This document shows, in pieces, positions 1 through 9,034 of a DNA stretch of 64,000 nt. Source of the DNA: Pseudoleptotrichia goodfellowii (GTDB lineage Bacteria > Fusobacteriota > Fusobacteriia > Fusobacteriales > Leptotrichiaceae); assembly GCF_007990505.1 (NCBI RefSeq), contig NZ_AP019822.1, forward strand, positions 1,981,568 through 2,045,567. Direction: 5' to 3'. A program made the translations under genes and the position numbers. Under the pieces are notes generated by a model. That model was not told the DNA's origin, searched no databases, and saw only the letters and a list, made by a program, of their open reading frames with translations. The number at the start of each line of letters is the position of its first letter. The first letter of the stretch is position 1.

Positions 1-73
1 TAAATGCCAAATCATTTTTTGATTCAGCCCCTTCATATTTTATTTCTTTTATTTCAGGAAAAAACTCTTTCAT
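1..73 (-). CDS. xylA: Xylose isomerase, N-terminal fragment cut by the window edge
   Basis: Only the first 24 codons lie in the window, with the ATG at 73-71. The readable peptide starts MKEFFPEIKEIKYEG and continues ESKNDLAF, which resembles the amino terminus of bacterial xylose isomerases (aromatic-Pro-x-Ile, then EG.DSKNPLAF). An AAAGGAACGG ribosome site precedes the ATG. The enzyme converts D-xylose to D-xylulose in the cytoplasm. It lies 30 bp downstream of the xylose permease gene on the same strand, so it is probably the fourth gene of the xyl operon. The family call rests on a short peptide plus context. Confidence 0.7.
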   Translation of the reverse strand, partial: MKEFFPEIKEIKYEGAESKNDLAF

Positions 74-103
74 AAATTTATACCGTTCCTTTCGTTAGTA
101 ATT

Positions 104-1249
104 TTAATTTTTTTTATTTTTTTGTGACTGTACATCAAACAATACCGCAAATAACAATATTAATCCTTTTACTACATATTGCCATGACGGCTCTACGTTT
201 AACATGCTCATTCCGTTATCAAGACTCGCCATTATCAAAGCTCCCAATATAGCTCCGGTTACTTTTCCTTTTCCTCCTGACAGACTGGCTCCTCCTATTA
301 CACAGGCGGCTATTGTATCCAGTTCGGCATTTGTTCCCGCAGAAACCGAACCTGCTCCCAATCTTGACGTTAAAACAAGCCCTGCAATTGATACTAAAAA
401 TCCGTTTACTATATAAATAATCATTTTTATTTTTTTTGTATCTATTCCCGAATACTTGACTGCATTTATATTTCCTCCGATAGCATATACTATTCTTCCG
501 TAAGCTGTTTTATTGGATACAAATGAAAATACTGCAATTAAAAGACCCATTAGTAAAACAGGAGTCGGTATTCCTTCATAACTGTTTAAAATTATAACAC
601 CTAAAAACATTAATATTCCGCTTATTATTATCCCTGTCAAATCTTCTCTAAGTGTCGGAACTTCTATACCGTTTACAGTTTTCGCTTTTCTTTCGCTATA
701 TTTTGAATAAATCATATATCCTATATAAATAATCACGATTATATAGCTCAAACTTTTAGGAATATAGCTTTGCCCCAATATTTCAAATGATTTGCTTATA
801 GGAGAAATTGTTTTTCCGCCTGTTATTCCTATCAATACTCCTCTGAATACAAGCATTCCCGACAATGTAACTATAAACGAAGGAACACCTTTATTAGCTG
901 TCCAGTATCCATTCCATATTCCGAAAGCAAAACCCAGAATTAATGTTACAATTATTGTTAAAATAAAAGGCATTTTCAAATTAACATCCATAATTGCCGC
1001 TATCCCTCCGAGCAAAGCCATTTGTGAGCCTACGGACAAATCTATTTCTCCTGAAATAATTATAAATATCATTCCTATTGACAATATTCCCGTTATTGAC
1101 ATCTGTCTTAACAAATTTGATATATTTCTGGAATTTATAAAATTTCCCCCTGTTACAGATATAAATACTGCCCATATTACTAAAAGTGCTAAAAATATAA
1201 TAAATGTATTTGAATTTTTAGCTTTCTTTAATTTCGTTACCAAACTCAT
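104..1249 (-). CDS. xylH: Xylose-type sugar ABC transporter permease XylH
   Basis: This 381-residue integral membrane protein has about ten hydrophobic segments and belongs to the BPD_transp_2 (ribose/xylose/galactose permease) family. Family marks are the GEIDLSVGS segment near residue 67 and the cytoplasmic loop IAACVIGGASLSGGKG near residue 310, which contacts the ATPase. It forms the membrane channel for the sugar released by the XylF lipoprotein. Its ATG is preceded by GGAGGAG and lies inside the end of xylG (32 nt overlap), implying translational coupling. Xylose rather than ribose is favoured because xylA follows directly. Confidence 0.88.
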   Translation of the reverse strand: MSLVTKLKKAKNSNTFIIFLALLVIWAVFISVTGGNFINSRNISNLLRQMSITGILSIGMIFIIISGEIDLSVGSQMALLGGIAAIMDVNLKMPFILTIIVTLILGFAFGIWNGYWTANKGVPSFIVTLSGMLVFRGVLIGITGGKTISPISKSFEILGQSYIPKSLSYIIVIIYIGYMIYSKYSERKAKTVNGIEVPTLREDLTGIIISGILMFLGVIILNSYEGIPTPVLLMGLLIAVFSFVSNKTAYGRIVYAIGGNINAVKYSGIDTKKIKMIIYIVNGFLVSIAGLVLTSRLGAGSVSAGTNAELDTIAACVIGGASLSGGKGKVTGAILGALIMASLDNGMSMLNVEPSWQYVVKGLILLFAVLFDVQSQKNKKN

Positions 1250-2768
1250 TTTTATCTCCTCCGATAGCAGTTTCCATTATCATTTCCTGTGTAATATTTT
1301 TATTGATAAATTCTCCCTTTACTTCACCTTCATGCATTACGACAATTCTATCACTTATTCCCAATATTTCAGGCAATTCTGACGAAACCATTATTATGCT
1401 TATACCCTGTTCTGCAAGTTCGACTATGTTTTTATATATCTCATATTTCGCTCCTACATCTACACCTCTTGTAGGCTCATCGAGAATTATTATTTTCGGA
1501 TTAACCATTAAATTTTTAGCAAGTACTACTTTCTGCTGGTTTCCTCCGCTCAAATTTTTTATTTCGAGATCTGTTCCGGAAGTTTTTATTTTCAAGATTT
1601 CAATATATTTTTTCACGTCCTTATCTTCATTGTAAACATCTACGTAATTTAGTTTTTTCGTATAATTATCTAAATTTGATAAAGTCATATTTTTTTCAAC
1701 AGACATATCGGCTATTATTCCGTCTTTTTTTCTATCTTCAGGAACCATAGATATACCCATTTTCAAGGCTTCTTTAGTTGATTTTATATTTATTTTTTCA
1801 CCTTTGAAATAACACTCACCTTTCCGGTAACCTTCATAAGTACCGAAAATACTTGAAATCAACTCGGTTCTTCCTGAACCTATTAATCCCGATATACCGA
1901 GAATTTCTCCTTTTTTCAGTGTCAAATTTATATCTTTTACTTTTTGTTTTCCTGAATTGTCAAATACGTTATAATTTTTTATTTCAAAGATTACATCTCC
2001 GATTTTATTATTTTTTTCAGGATAGAAACTGCTTAATTCTCTTCCGACCATTGCTTTTACAATATCATTTTTAGTACATTCGGAAGTTTTTCTGCATTCT
2101 ATAAATTTTCCGTCTCTTATTACTGTTATTTCATCGGATATTTTCATCACTTCTTCAAGTTTATGACTTATATATATTGACGTTACGCCTTTTTCTTTGA
2201 GTTCTTTTATAATATTCAGCAATATATCGGTTTCTTTTTCCGTTAATGAAGCTGTAGGCTCATCAAATATAATCAGTTTTGATTTTTTTGACAGTGCTTT
2301 TGCTATTTCTACCAGCTGTTTATGTCCTATTCCCAATTCTTTTACTAATATATCGGGAGCTACATCCATTTTAAGCTCTTTCAATATATTTCCTGTTTCC
2401 TGATACATTTTATAATAATCCACAATTCCGTTTTTCGTTATAAAATTTCCGAGAAATATATTTTCCATAATAGAAAGTTCATCAACAAGATTAAGTTCCT
2501 GATGTATTATTGAGATCCCTTTTTCTTCGGAATCTTTTATACCTCTATTTTTCAAGATTATTCCGTCAAAATAAATTTCACCGTCATATGTTCCGTAAGG
2601 GTAAATTCCGCTTAATACTTTCATCAATGTCGATTTTCCGGCTCCATTTTCTCCGCAAAGAGCATGAACATGACCTTTTCTAACCTTTATAGCAATATCA
2701 TCCAGTGCCTTTACTCCCGAAAAATCTTTAGTTATATGCCTCATATCAAGAATTTCTCTGCTATCCAT
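1218..2768 (-). CDS. xylG: Xylose ABC transporter ATP-binding protein XylG (double ABC domain)
   Basis: This 516-residue protein has two fused ABC ATPase domains, as usual for sugar importers of the XylG/MglA/RbsA type. The first half has a canonical Walker A (GENGAGKS, residues 39-46) and Walker B (IIFDEPTASLT, near 167). The second half has a degenerate P-loop (GLIGSGRTEL), a good signature motif (LSGGNQQKV, near 405) and a Walker B followed by GVDVG. An asymmetric second site is normal in this family. It sits between xylF and xylH and energises uptake from the cytoplasmic face. The neighbouring xylA gives the sugar specificity; the protein alone cannot. Confidence 0.9.
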   Translation of the reverse strand: MDSREILDMRHITKDFSGVKALDDIAIKVRKGHVHALCGENGAGKSTLMKVLSGIYPYGTYDGEIYFDGIILKNRGIKDSEEKGISIIHQELNLVDELSIMENIFLGNFITKNGIVDYYKMYQETGNILKELKMDVAPDILVKELGIGHKQLVEIAKALSKKSKLIIFDEPTASLTEKETDILLNIIKELKEKGVTSIYISHKLEEVMKISDEITVIRDGKFIECRKTSECTKNDIVKAMVGRELSSFYPEKNNKIGDVIFEIKNYNVFDNSGKQKVKDINLTLKKGEILGISGLIGSGRTELISSIFGTYEGYRKGECYFKGEKINIKSTKEALKMGISMVPEDRKKDGIIADMSVEKNMTLSNLDNYTKKLNYVDVYNEDKDVKKYIEILKIKTSGTDLEIKNLSGGNQQKVVLAKNLMVNPKIIILDEPTRGVDVGAKYEIYKNIVELAEQGISIIMVSSELPEILGISDRIVVMHEGEVKGEFINKNITQEMIMETAIGGDKNEFGNEIKES

Positions 2769-2786
2769 TATTCGACCCCGCTAAAA

Positions 2787-3824
2787 TTATTTTCCGTAAA
2801 CATCACTTTCACTTTGGAATCCGTCTTTAATTACAGTTTCTTTTATATTTGCATTAGTTACTGAAATAGGATCCAATAAATAAGATTTTACATTTATTTT
2901 ACCGTTATTTACTTCTCCGTTTGACTCGATTGTTTCTCCGTTGCCCAATTTAATGGCTATTTCTGCGGCTTTTTCAGCAAGAGTTTTTATAGGTTTGTAA
3001 ACTGTCATAGTTTGTGTTCCTGCTACTATTCTTTTTATCGCAGCCAAATCGGCATCCTGTCCTGAAATAGGTACTTTCCCTGCAAGTCCCTGAGCATTTA
3101 AAGCCTGTATTGCTCCGCCTGCCGTACTGTCATTGGAAGCTACTACTGCAGTTATGTCATTATGATTGGCAGTCAAAGCATTTTCCATAATTTTCAATGC
3201 TTCTTCAGGAAGCCAGTCTTTTACCCATTGATCTCCTACTACTTTTATATCACCTTTATCAATAAGAGGTTTCAATACTTTCATTTGTCCTTCTCTGAAC
3301 ATTCTCGCATTGTTGTCTGTAGGCGAGCCTCCCATTAGGAAATAATTTCCTTTAGGTGCTTTTTCTACTATTATTTGAGCCTGAAGCTCTCCGACTTTTA
3401 CATTATCAAACGATATATAAAAATCTACATCGGAATCGGTAATAAGTCTGTCATAAGCCAACACTTTTACTCCCGCTTTATGAGCCTGATCAACTATCGG
3501 TGCCATAACCTGTCCGTTATTAGGAATTACAACCAGTACATCTATTCCTTGAGAAAGTAAATTTTCAGAATCTGTAAGCTGTTTTTGAGAATCTCCGTTT
3601 GCAGATATTACTACTACTTCCGCTCCAAGACTTTCAGCCATTTTTTTAAATAAATCTCTGTCCTTTTGCCATCTTTCCAATCTCAAATCATCAATGGACA
3701 TACCTATTTTTATTTTTTTCTTTTTAGCTCCGTCTGTTCCCGCTTTAGAATCTCCTCCGTTATTTCCTCCGCACGACACTAAAAACAAAGTAAATAATCC
3801 CATTAATAATAATATCTTTTTCAT
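2787..3824 (-). CDS. xylF: D-xylose-binding lipoprotein XylF
   Basis: This 345-residue periplasmic-binding protein of the Peripla_BP_4 (LacI/RbsB-like) fold begins with a lipoprotein signal ending LVSC (lipid Cys18) followed by a Gly/Asn/Asp-rich linker. The body starts KIKIGMSIDDLRLERWQKD, typical of xylose binders, and keeps NDSTAGGAIQAL and GQDADLAAIKRI. It captures the sugar outside the cytoplasmic membrane and delivers it to XylH. It is the first gene of the xyl operon, with a promoter at 3880-3907. Confidence 0.9.
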   Translation of the reverse strand: MKKILLLMGLFTLFLVSCGGNNGGDSKAGTDGAKKKKIKIGMSIDDLRLERWQKDRDLFKKMAESLGAEVVVISANGDSQKQLTDSENLLSQGIDVLVVIPNNGQVMAPIVDQAHKAGVKVLAYDRLITDSDVDFYISFDNVKVGELQAQIIVEKAPKGNYFLMGGSPTDNNARMFREGQMKVLKPLIDKGDIKVVGDQWVKDWLPEEALKIMENALTANHNDITAVVASNDSTAGGAIQALNAQGLAGKVPISGQDADLAAIKRIVAGTQTMTVYKPIKTLAEKAAEIAIKLGNGETIESNGEVNNGKINVKSYLLDPISVTNANIKETVIKDGFQSESDVYGK

Positions 3825-3879
3825 AATACTACCTCCGTTTTTTTATTTTTAAAATCATTTTAAAAACTATTTTCAATAT

Positions 3880-3907
3880 ATATTACCTTGATTTTTTCAT
3901 TTGTCAA
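3880..3907 (-). promoter_or_regulatory. Predicted promoter of the xyl operon
   Basis: On the minus strand a TTGACA -35 (3907-3902) is followed after 16 bp by a TAATAT -10 (3885-3880). The xylF start codon lies about 55 bp further on. This is a near-consensus sigma-70 promoter inferred from sequence alone. Confidence 0.6.
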
Positions 3908-3996
3908 CACATAAAACCAAATTTATTTTAATGAATTTATTTAATAATTATAGAATCAGAATATTTTATATAAAAATATTATTTTAATGAACTATC

Positions 3997-4023
3997 TTAT
4001 TAATAAATTTGATTTATTAATAA
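3997..4023. promoter_or_regulatory. 27-bp palindrome upstream of xylF, candidate operator
   Basis: Two 12-base arms (TTATTAATAAAT and its complement) flank a 3-base centre. The palindrome lies about 90 bp upstream of the xylF -35 and 40 bp beyond the proC terminator. It could bind a xylose regulator, but no regulator gene is present in the window and AT-rich palindromes also arise by chance. Confidence 0.35.
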
Positions 4024-4060
4024 ATATGCGACATTTCATACTATATTCAAATCTAATAAA

Positions 4061-4093
4061 AAATGAGAGCATTAATACAATCTGCTCTCATTT
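4061..4093 (-). terminator. Rho-independent terminator of the proC transcript
   Basis: AAATGAGAGCA (4061-4071) pairs perfectly with TGCTCTCATTT (4083-4093) across an 11-base loop. On the minus strand the hairpin is followed by a T-rich run, as expected for termination just after proC. Confidence 0.8.
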
Positions 4094-4132
4094 AAAATTA
4101 TTTCCGATTATTGAAATTCGGATTTGTTATTT

Positions 4133-4939
4133 TTATTTGTTATTGCCCATCTTTTTTGATTTTTCAGTGCATTTGCTCACAGCATTTATCAAGGTACCTC
4201 TGAAATTACCGTTTTCCAAAACTTTCAGAGCTTCTATAGTCGTTCCCCCGGGAGAAGTTACCTCATCCTTCAGGATTCCAGGATGTTTTCCTGTTTTGAG
4301 CATCATTTCTGCCGATCCTTTTATAGCCTGAGCTATTATTTTATATGTTTTTTCTCTCGGCATCCCTTCCAAAACTCCGCCGTCAGAAAGGGCTTCTGCA
4401 AACATATACACATATGCAGGGAGCGATCCGCTTATAGCAGTAAAGACGTGCATAAGTTTTTCTTCTATTTCGATATTTTCTCCAAAACTGTTCAGCAATC
4501 GGAATATCATTTCTTTTTCTTCGGAATTTATATTTTTATTAAATGCTATTGCAGTCATTCCTTCCATTACCTGTGCAGGTGTATTCGGCATAGTTCTCAC
4601 TATTTTTTTATCTTTTCCGATTATATTTTCCACATCACTGATACTCACTCCTGCAGCAATAGTCAATATTATTTTATCTTTTTTCATTTTATCTTTTATT
4701 TTTCCCAAAACACCACTGTAAACATCCGGCTTTACAGCTAAAATTATTATATCACTGTTTTCAACTATTTCAGTTTCATTCTGCAAAATGTTTATACTAT
4801 ACTTTTCGTATATTTTTTTAGCTTTTTCATCATTCAAATCAAATATATTTATTTCTTTTTCCGAAACAAATTTTGATACGACTAATCCGTTTATTATGGC
4901 ACTCCCCATGTTTCCTGTACCTATAAATCCTATTTTCAT
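4133..4939 (-). CDS. proC: Pyrroline-5-carboxylate reductase
   Basis: This 268-residue cytoplasmic enzyme makes the last step of proline synthesis, NAD(P)H-dependent reduction of pyrroline-5-carboxylate. The Rossmann motif GFIGTGNMGSA lies at residues 4-14. AVKPDVY, MPNTPAQV and the C-terminal dimerisation segment with TSPGGTTIEAL are all family hallmarks. Length is standard. It is the last gene of the minus-strand proline cluster, 61 bp after proA, and is closed by the hairpin at 4061-4093. Confidence 0.95.
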   Translation of the reverse strand: MKIGFIGTGNMGSAIINGLVVSKFVSEKEINIFDLNDEKAKKIYEKYSINILQNETEIVENSDIIILAVKPDVYSGVLGKIKDKMKKDKIILTIAAGVSISDVENIIGKDKKIVRTMPNTPAQVMEGMTAIAFNKNINSEEKEMIFRLLNSFGENIEIEEKLMHVFTAISGSLPAYVYMFAEALSDGGVLEGMPREKTYKIIAQAIKGSAEMMLKTGKHPGILKDEVTSPGGTTIEALKVLENGNFRGTLINAVSKCTEKSKKMGNNK

Positions 4940-5000
4940 TATTTCCCTTTCTATTTTACAAAAAAATTACTTCGTTTACAATCTTTCCAAAATCGACACT

Positions 5001-6257
5001 TTATTTTCTGATTTGACCATTTCCTCTTACGACATATTTTGTTGTTGTGAGTTCTCTCACTCCCATAGGTCCTCTTGCGTGAAGCTTTTGTGTGGAAATG
5101 CCTATTTCTCCTCCGAAGCCGAATTCTCCTCCATCGGAAAATCTTGTGGAAGCATTGAGATAAACCGCAGCCGAGTCCACTTCATTTAAAAATTTCTCGG
5201 CATTTTCTATGGATTCGGTTATTATCGAGTCCGAATGTTGTGTACTATGTTCATTTATATATTCTACAGCTTCATTTACATCATTTACTAATTTCAGCGA
5301 CATTATCATATCAAGATACTCCGCCCCGCAATCATCTTCGTTCGCAAGTTTTATTTCTGCTTTATTGCCTACGATATCAAGGGCCTCTTTACTGTATCTT
5401 AATTCTACTCCATCTTTTAAAAGCATTTCCGTTAAATCGGGCAGTATTTTCTCCGCAATATTTTTATGGATCAGCACCGTTTCTATTGAGTTACATGTAC
5501 TCGGTCTTTGAGTTTTTGCATTTTCAATAACAGACAAAGCAATATTAATTTTTGCACTTTCATCGACAAACACATGGCAAACTCCTGCTCCTGTTTCAAT
5601 TACAGGAATCGTTGCATTTTCGATGATAAACTTTTTCAGTCCCTTTCCTCCTCTGGGAATTAGAACATCTATATATTTGTTCATTTTAACCATACTGTTT
5701 ACAAGCTCTCTGTCGGTATCTTCTATCAGCTGAACTGAATTTTCAGGTAATCCCCCTTTTGTCCCGATTTCATTAAACAATCTGCTCAAGTAAATATTTG
5801 AATTTATAGCACTGGCAGACCCTCTTAAAATAACCGCATTGGAAGATTTTATCCCAAGTCCTGCCGAATCCACTGTTACATTGGGTCTTGATTCATATAT
5901 AATTCCCAGCACTCCTAAAGGCACTCTTTTTTTCTCAATAGTCATACCGTTTTTATGTTTCCAGCCTGTTACTATTTCTCCTACAGGATCTGTAAAAGCC
6001 GCTATTTCTCTTAAACTTTGAGCCATTGCTTCTATTCTTGCGTCAGTCAGTTCAAGCCTGTCAAGCAGAGCAAAAGAAAGCCTGTCTTTTTTCCCTTTTT
6101 CCAAGTCCCTTTTATTTGCTTTTTTTATTTTTTCTTTTTTATTAATCAATTCTTCGGCTATCATTGTTAAAGCCCTGTTTTTCGTTTCAGTATCCAAAAC
6201 CAAAAGCTTTTTTGAAGCCTCTTTGGCTTTTTTCCCCATTTCTTCTATATAATTCAC
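5001..6257 (-). CDS. proA: Glutamate-5-semialdehyde dehydrogenase (gamma-glutamyl phosphate reductase)
   Basis: This 418-residue enzyme of the aldehyde dehydrogenase superfamily reduces gamma-glutamyl phosphate to glutamate semialdehyde, the second step of proline synthesis. The catalytic cysteine lies in QRPSTCNSIETVL near residue 255. Other family segments are YESRPNVTVDSAGLG, LRGSASAINSN, IPRGGKGL and FGFGGEIGISTQKLHARGPMG near the C terminus. It is complete. Unusually, proB does not lie immediately upstream: two membrane-protein genes intervene. Confidence 0.95.
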   Translation of the reverse strand: MNYIEEMGKKAKEASKKLLVLDTETKNRALTMIAEELINKKEKIKKANKRDLEKGKKDRLSFALLDRLELTDARIEAMAQSLREIAAFTDPVGEIVTGWKHKNGMTIEKKRVPLGVLGIIYESRPNVTVDSAGLGIKSSNAVILRGSASAINSNIYLSRLFNEIGTKGGLPENSVQLIEDTDRELVNSMVKMNKYIDVLIPRGGKGLKKFIIENATIPVIETGAGVCHVFVDESAKINIALSVIENAKTQRPSTCNSIETVLIHKNIAEKILPDLTEMLLKDGVELRYSKEALDIVGNKAEIKLANEDDCGAEYLDMIMSLKLVNDVNEAVEYINEHSTQHSDSIITESIENAEKFLNEVDSAAVYLNASTRFSDGGEFGFGGEIGISTQKLHARGPMGVRELTTTKYVVRGNGQIRK

Positions 6258-6298
6258 ATTTTCTCCTTTCAGTCAGTTCAGCAGTCAGCTTTTTGTAA

Positions 6299-6889
6299 CT
6301 ATTGAAATTTACTTTTATTTCTTTTCTCTTTTTCTTCCTGTTCCTTTTTCTTCCTTATGAAAAATCCGACAATCGTACCTATAATTATACATATGACAAG
6401 ATACGTCAATCCGAGCCAGTAACTTATTAAAAATCCTCCGAACTCTGAATCATTAAAAATATTTCCCGCCACAAGCATAAAAAGTTCGGAAAACTTTCTG
6501 TCGGGATTTTGCTCCTGAAAAAATTTCGTTAAATTTAACACCTCGGACAAATATATTGACAGATAAGCAAAAACAAATACCGTTACTGTGCCGAAACCCG
6601 TTAATTCATAATTACTATCAGGACTGAACTTACTTTTCTGTGCTTTTCCCGTGTCAAAATTCTTATCCCAAATGTCTTCTTTATCGGATTTTGTTTCTCT
6701 TTTTAAATAATTTGCCCCCAGAACTCCCAACAAGGGTCCGGCCAAAGCAAATAAACATACATATAATGTCGCTCCGCCGTTTCGTGCTATCAAAAAAAGA
6801 ATAAATGTAGAAACTGTAAAACCTGCCATTCCTCCCAGCAGTGTTAACAGTTTATTTTCATCTTTTTTGAATGTCATAAATTTTTGCAT
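6299..6889 (-). CDS. Unknown membrane protein with four hydrophobic segments
   Basis: I do not recognise a family. The protein has hydrophobic segments near residues 18-38, 40-58, 98-115 and 150-175 and a highly charged C terminus (RKKKEQEEKEKRNK). The start is placed at 6889 (MQKFMTFKK) because AAGGAG lies 8 nt before it. An upstream in-frame ATG at 6949 would add 20 residues but has no good ribosome site. Length is then 196 residues. It lies between proB and proA on the same strand with a 41 bp gap to proA, so it is probably co-transcribed with the proline genes. Function unknown. Confidence 0.65.
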   Translation of the reverse strand: MQKFMTFKKDENKLLTLLGGMAGFTVSTFILFLIARNGGATLYVCLFALAGPLLGVLGANYLKRETKSDKEDIWDKNFDTGKAQKSKFSPDSNYELTGFGTVTVFVFAYLSIYLSEVLNLTKFFQEQNPDRKFSELFMLVAGNIFNDSEFGGFLISYWLGLTYLVICIIIGTIVGFFIRKKKEQEEKEKRNKSKFQ

Positions 6890-7010
6890 ATTTTTACTCC
6901 TTAAAACGTTCAGATGAGGGCTTATTGCCCTCATACTTCCGTTATCCATGCTCTTTCATAAACTATAAATTTATATGAATACTGTTTTTCTATTAAAAGC
7001 ACTATCCTGA

Positions 7011-7808
7011 TTAATTATTTCCCAGTTTGTCAATTATAGCTACCAGCAGATTCACTTTATGAATCAATGCTCTGCTCGGCAAAGCCAATATTGCTTTATC
7101 ATCCTTATCTTTTACAACGATTGTTCCTAAATTTGTCGTTATTTTATATTTATCCCATTCATAAACTTCATTATCAAAAACTATATTTTCTTTTGAAACT
7201 TTTATTTTCATAGCCTGATTCAATTTTTTCTCAATAAATTTTTTCTTGCCTAAAGCCGGTATCAGTTTTTTAGGATTATTAAACAGAAACTCGACAGTTC
7301 CTCCGTTTTCTATTTCCTTCATAGCTTTCGGATAATTTATTTTCACAAAATCTTCCTGAAACAAATCAAATCCTTTTTTCGGATATCCCATAGCTGATAT
7401 AAATTTCCATTTATTATCATTATTTTTATACCATATTGTAGTAAATCTATTCATCGCATAAAGAGCAGGATGTTGATTGGGTATAAAAAAATAATCAACT
7501 TTTTCATATAAAACTTTTTCTTTGTTTTTTCCCACTGTAAATCCGTCTTCATAATAATATATTTTCGGATACAATTTTATCATTATATAAGGTATTCCCA
7601 ATGCTATAAGTAAAAGCACCAAATCAAACCCTATAAGAAAAAACACTGAAGATATTCCGTTTCTTTCATATATTCTTTCAAAATTATTTATAAATTCTTT
7701 TGTCAACCCGAGCATAAAAAAGATAAATAATAAAAAGTTTAATATTGTCAGTGTTTTTGGGTAAAGTTTCATTCCTACCGTTTTTTTAGGTTTTCCATAA
7801 TTTTCCAT
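7011..7808 (-). CDS. Unknown membrane-anchored protein
   Basis: This 265-residue protein is of unrecognised family. Two hydrophobic helices near residues 20-40 and 57-80 are followed by a soluble domain of about 180 residues that looks like a beta-rich PH-like or YcxB-like fold (YYEDGFTVGKNKEKVLYEKVDYFFI), which is an impression and not a match. The start has a GGAG site (TAGGAGTGAG) upstream. It lies 41 bp downstream of proB and 60-120 bp before the next membrane-protein gene, on the same strand. A link to proline metabolism is possible but unsupported beyond position. Confidence 0.6.
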   Translation of the reverse strand: MENYGKPKKTVGMKLYPKTLTILNFLLFIFFMLGLTKEFINNFERIYERNGISSVFFLIGFDLVLLLIALGIPYIMIKLYPKIYYYEDGFTVGKNKEKVLYEKVDYFFIPNQHPALYAMNRFTTIWYKNNDNKWKFISAMGYPKKGFDLFQEDFVKINYPKAMKEIENGGTVEFLFNNPKKLIPALGKKKFIEKKLNQAMKIKVSKENIVFDNEVYEWDKYKITTNLGTIVVKDKDDKAILALPSRALIHKVNLLVAIIDKLGNN

Positions 7809-7849
7809 ATTTTCTCACTCCTATTATAAATTTTTATTGTAATATAATT

Positions 7850-8998
7850 TTACACTATTTTGTTTATTTTTGCAACATTGTCAATATGCACTGCTTCGTC
7901 GGCATATTTATGTCCTAATATGTTTTCTATATCTTCGCTGTGCTGCCCTTTTATCAGATTTATTTCTTCTGAAGAATAGTTCGAGATTCCCATTGCGATA
8001 ACTTCTTTTTTCATATTTTCTATTTTCACGACAGCACCTTTATTAAATGCTCCTTCTACCGACTTTATCCCTACAGGTAATAGGCTTTTTCCTTTATATA
8101 AAGCACTTTCCGCACCTTCATCTATTGTTAAAATCCCTTTTTTATTAGTCCCGTATGCAAGCCAGTATTTTTTCGAGCTTATTTTTTTATGTTTTTTCAC
8201 AAAAAGTGTTCCTACATTTTCTTTTTCCACTATTTTTGTTATATTTTGAGGATTTTCTCCGCTCGCAATTACAAGATGAGTACCTATTTTCGTAGCCATT
8301 TCGGCGGCGATTATTTTAGTAATCATTCCTCCCGTTCCGAATTTGGAGCCTTCTCCGCCTGCCATATTTTTAATATCCTCATTTATATCTCCGACTATTT
8401 CCATTAATGCCGCATCTCTGTACTTTTGAGGATTTTTATTGTAAAGTCCCTGAACATCCGACAGGATAATAAGTAAATCGGCATCTATAAGTCCCGCTAC
8501 CAGTGCTGAAAGAGTGTCATTATCTCCGACTTTTATTTCATCGGAAACAACGGCATCATTTTCGTTTATAACAGGGATTATTTTATTTTTCAGAAGTGTA
8601 TTGCACACATTTCTCGCATTGAGATATCTTCTTCTGTCTGAAAAATCCCCTTTTGTAAGCAAAAGCTGCCCTATCGTTTTATTATACTCATGAAAAAGCA
8701 TTTGATATAAATGAGTAAGTGCTACTTGCCCAACCGAGGCAAGTGTCTGTTTTTCATGCAACGTTTTAGGTCGCTCGGTCATATTGAGTTTCCCCATTCC
8801 TGCACCTATAGCTCCCGATGTTACAAGAACTATATCATAACCCTTGTCGGATAAATTGCTTAATTCCAAAACTATTTTTTTAATTTTTTCTACATTCAGA
8901 TTGCCGTCCTCTTTAGTCAAAGTCGACGTTCCTACTTTAACTACAACTTTTTGTATATTTTTTAAAATTTCTTCTCTTTTATTTTCTTTACTTTTCAT
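7850..8998 (-). CDS. proB: Glutamate 5-kinase with C-terminal PUA domain
   Basis: This 382-residue enzyme phosphorylates glutamate as the first and feedback-controlled step of proline synthesis. The amino-acid kinase domain opens with VVKVGTSTLT (residues 18-27), then SGAIGAGMG, the INENDAV glutamate-binding segment and KFGTGGMITKI. The last roughly 90 residues form a PUA domain (KGKSLLPVGIKSVEGAFNKG), as in E. coli ProB. Length is a little above the usual 370. It is separated from proA by two unknown membrane-protein genes. Confidence 0.95.
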   Translation of the reverse strand: MKSKENKREEILKNIQKVVVKVGTSTLTKEDGNLNVEKIKKIVLELSNLSDKGYDIVLVTSGAIGAGMGKLNMTERPKTLHEKQTLASVGQVALTHLYQMLFHEYNKTIGQLLLTKGDFSDRRRYLNARNVCNTLLKNKIIPVINENDAVVSDEIKVGDNDTLSALVAGLIDADLLIILSDVQGLYNKNPQKYRDAALMEIVGDINEDIKNMAGGEGSKFGTGGMITKIIAAEMATKIGTHLVIASGENPQNITKIVEKENVGTLFVKKHKKISSKKYWLAYGTNKKGILTIDEGAESALYKGKSLLPVGIKSVEGAFNKGAVVKIENMKKEVIAMGISNYSSEEINLIKGQHSEDIENILGHKYADEAVHIDNVAKINKIV

Positions 8999-9034
8999 AT
9001 TTTTCTTGCTTTCCTTACTTTTTATTTCTTAATT

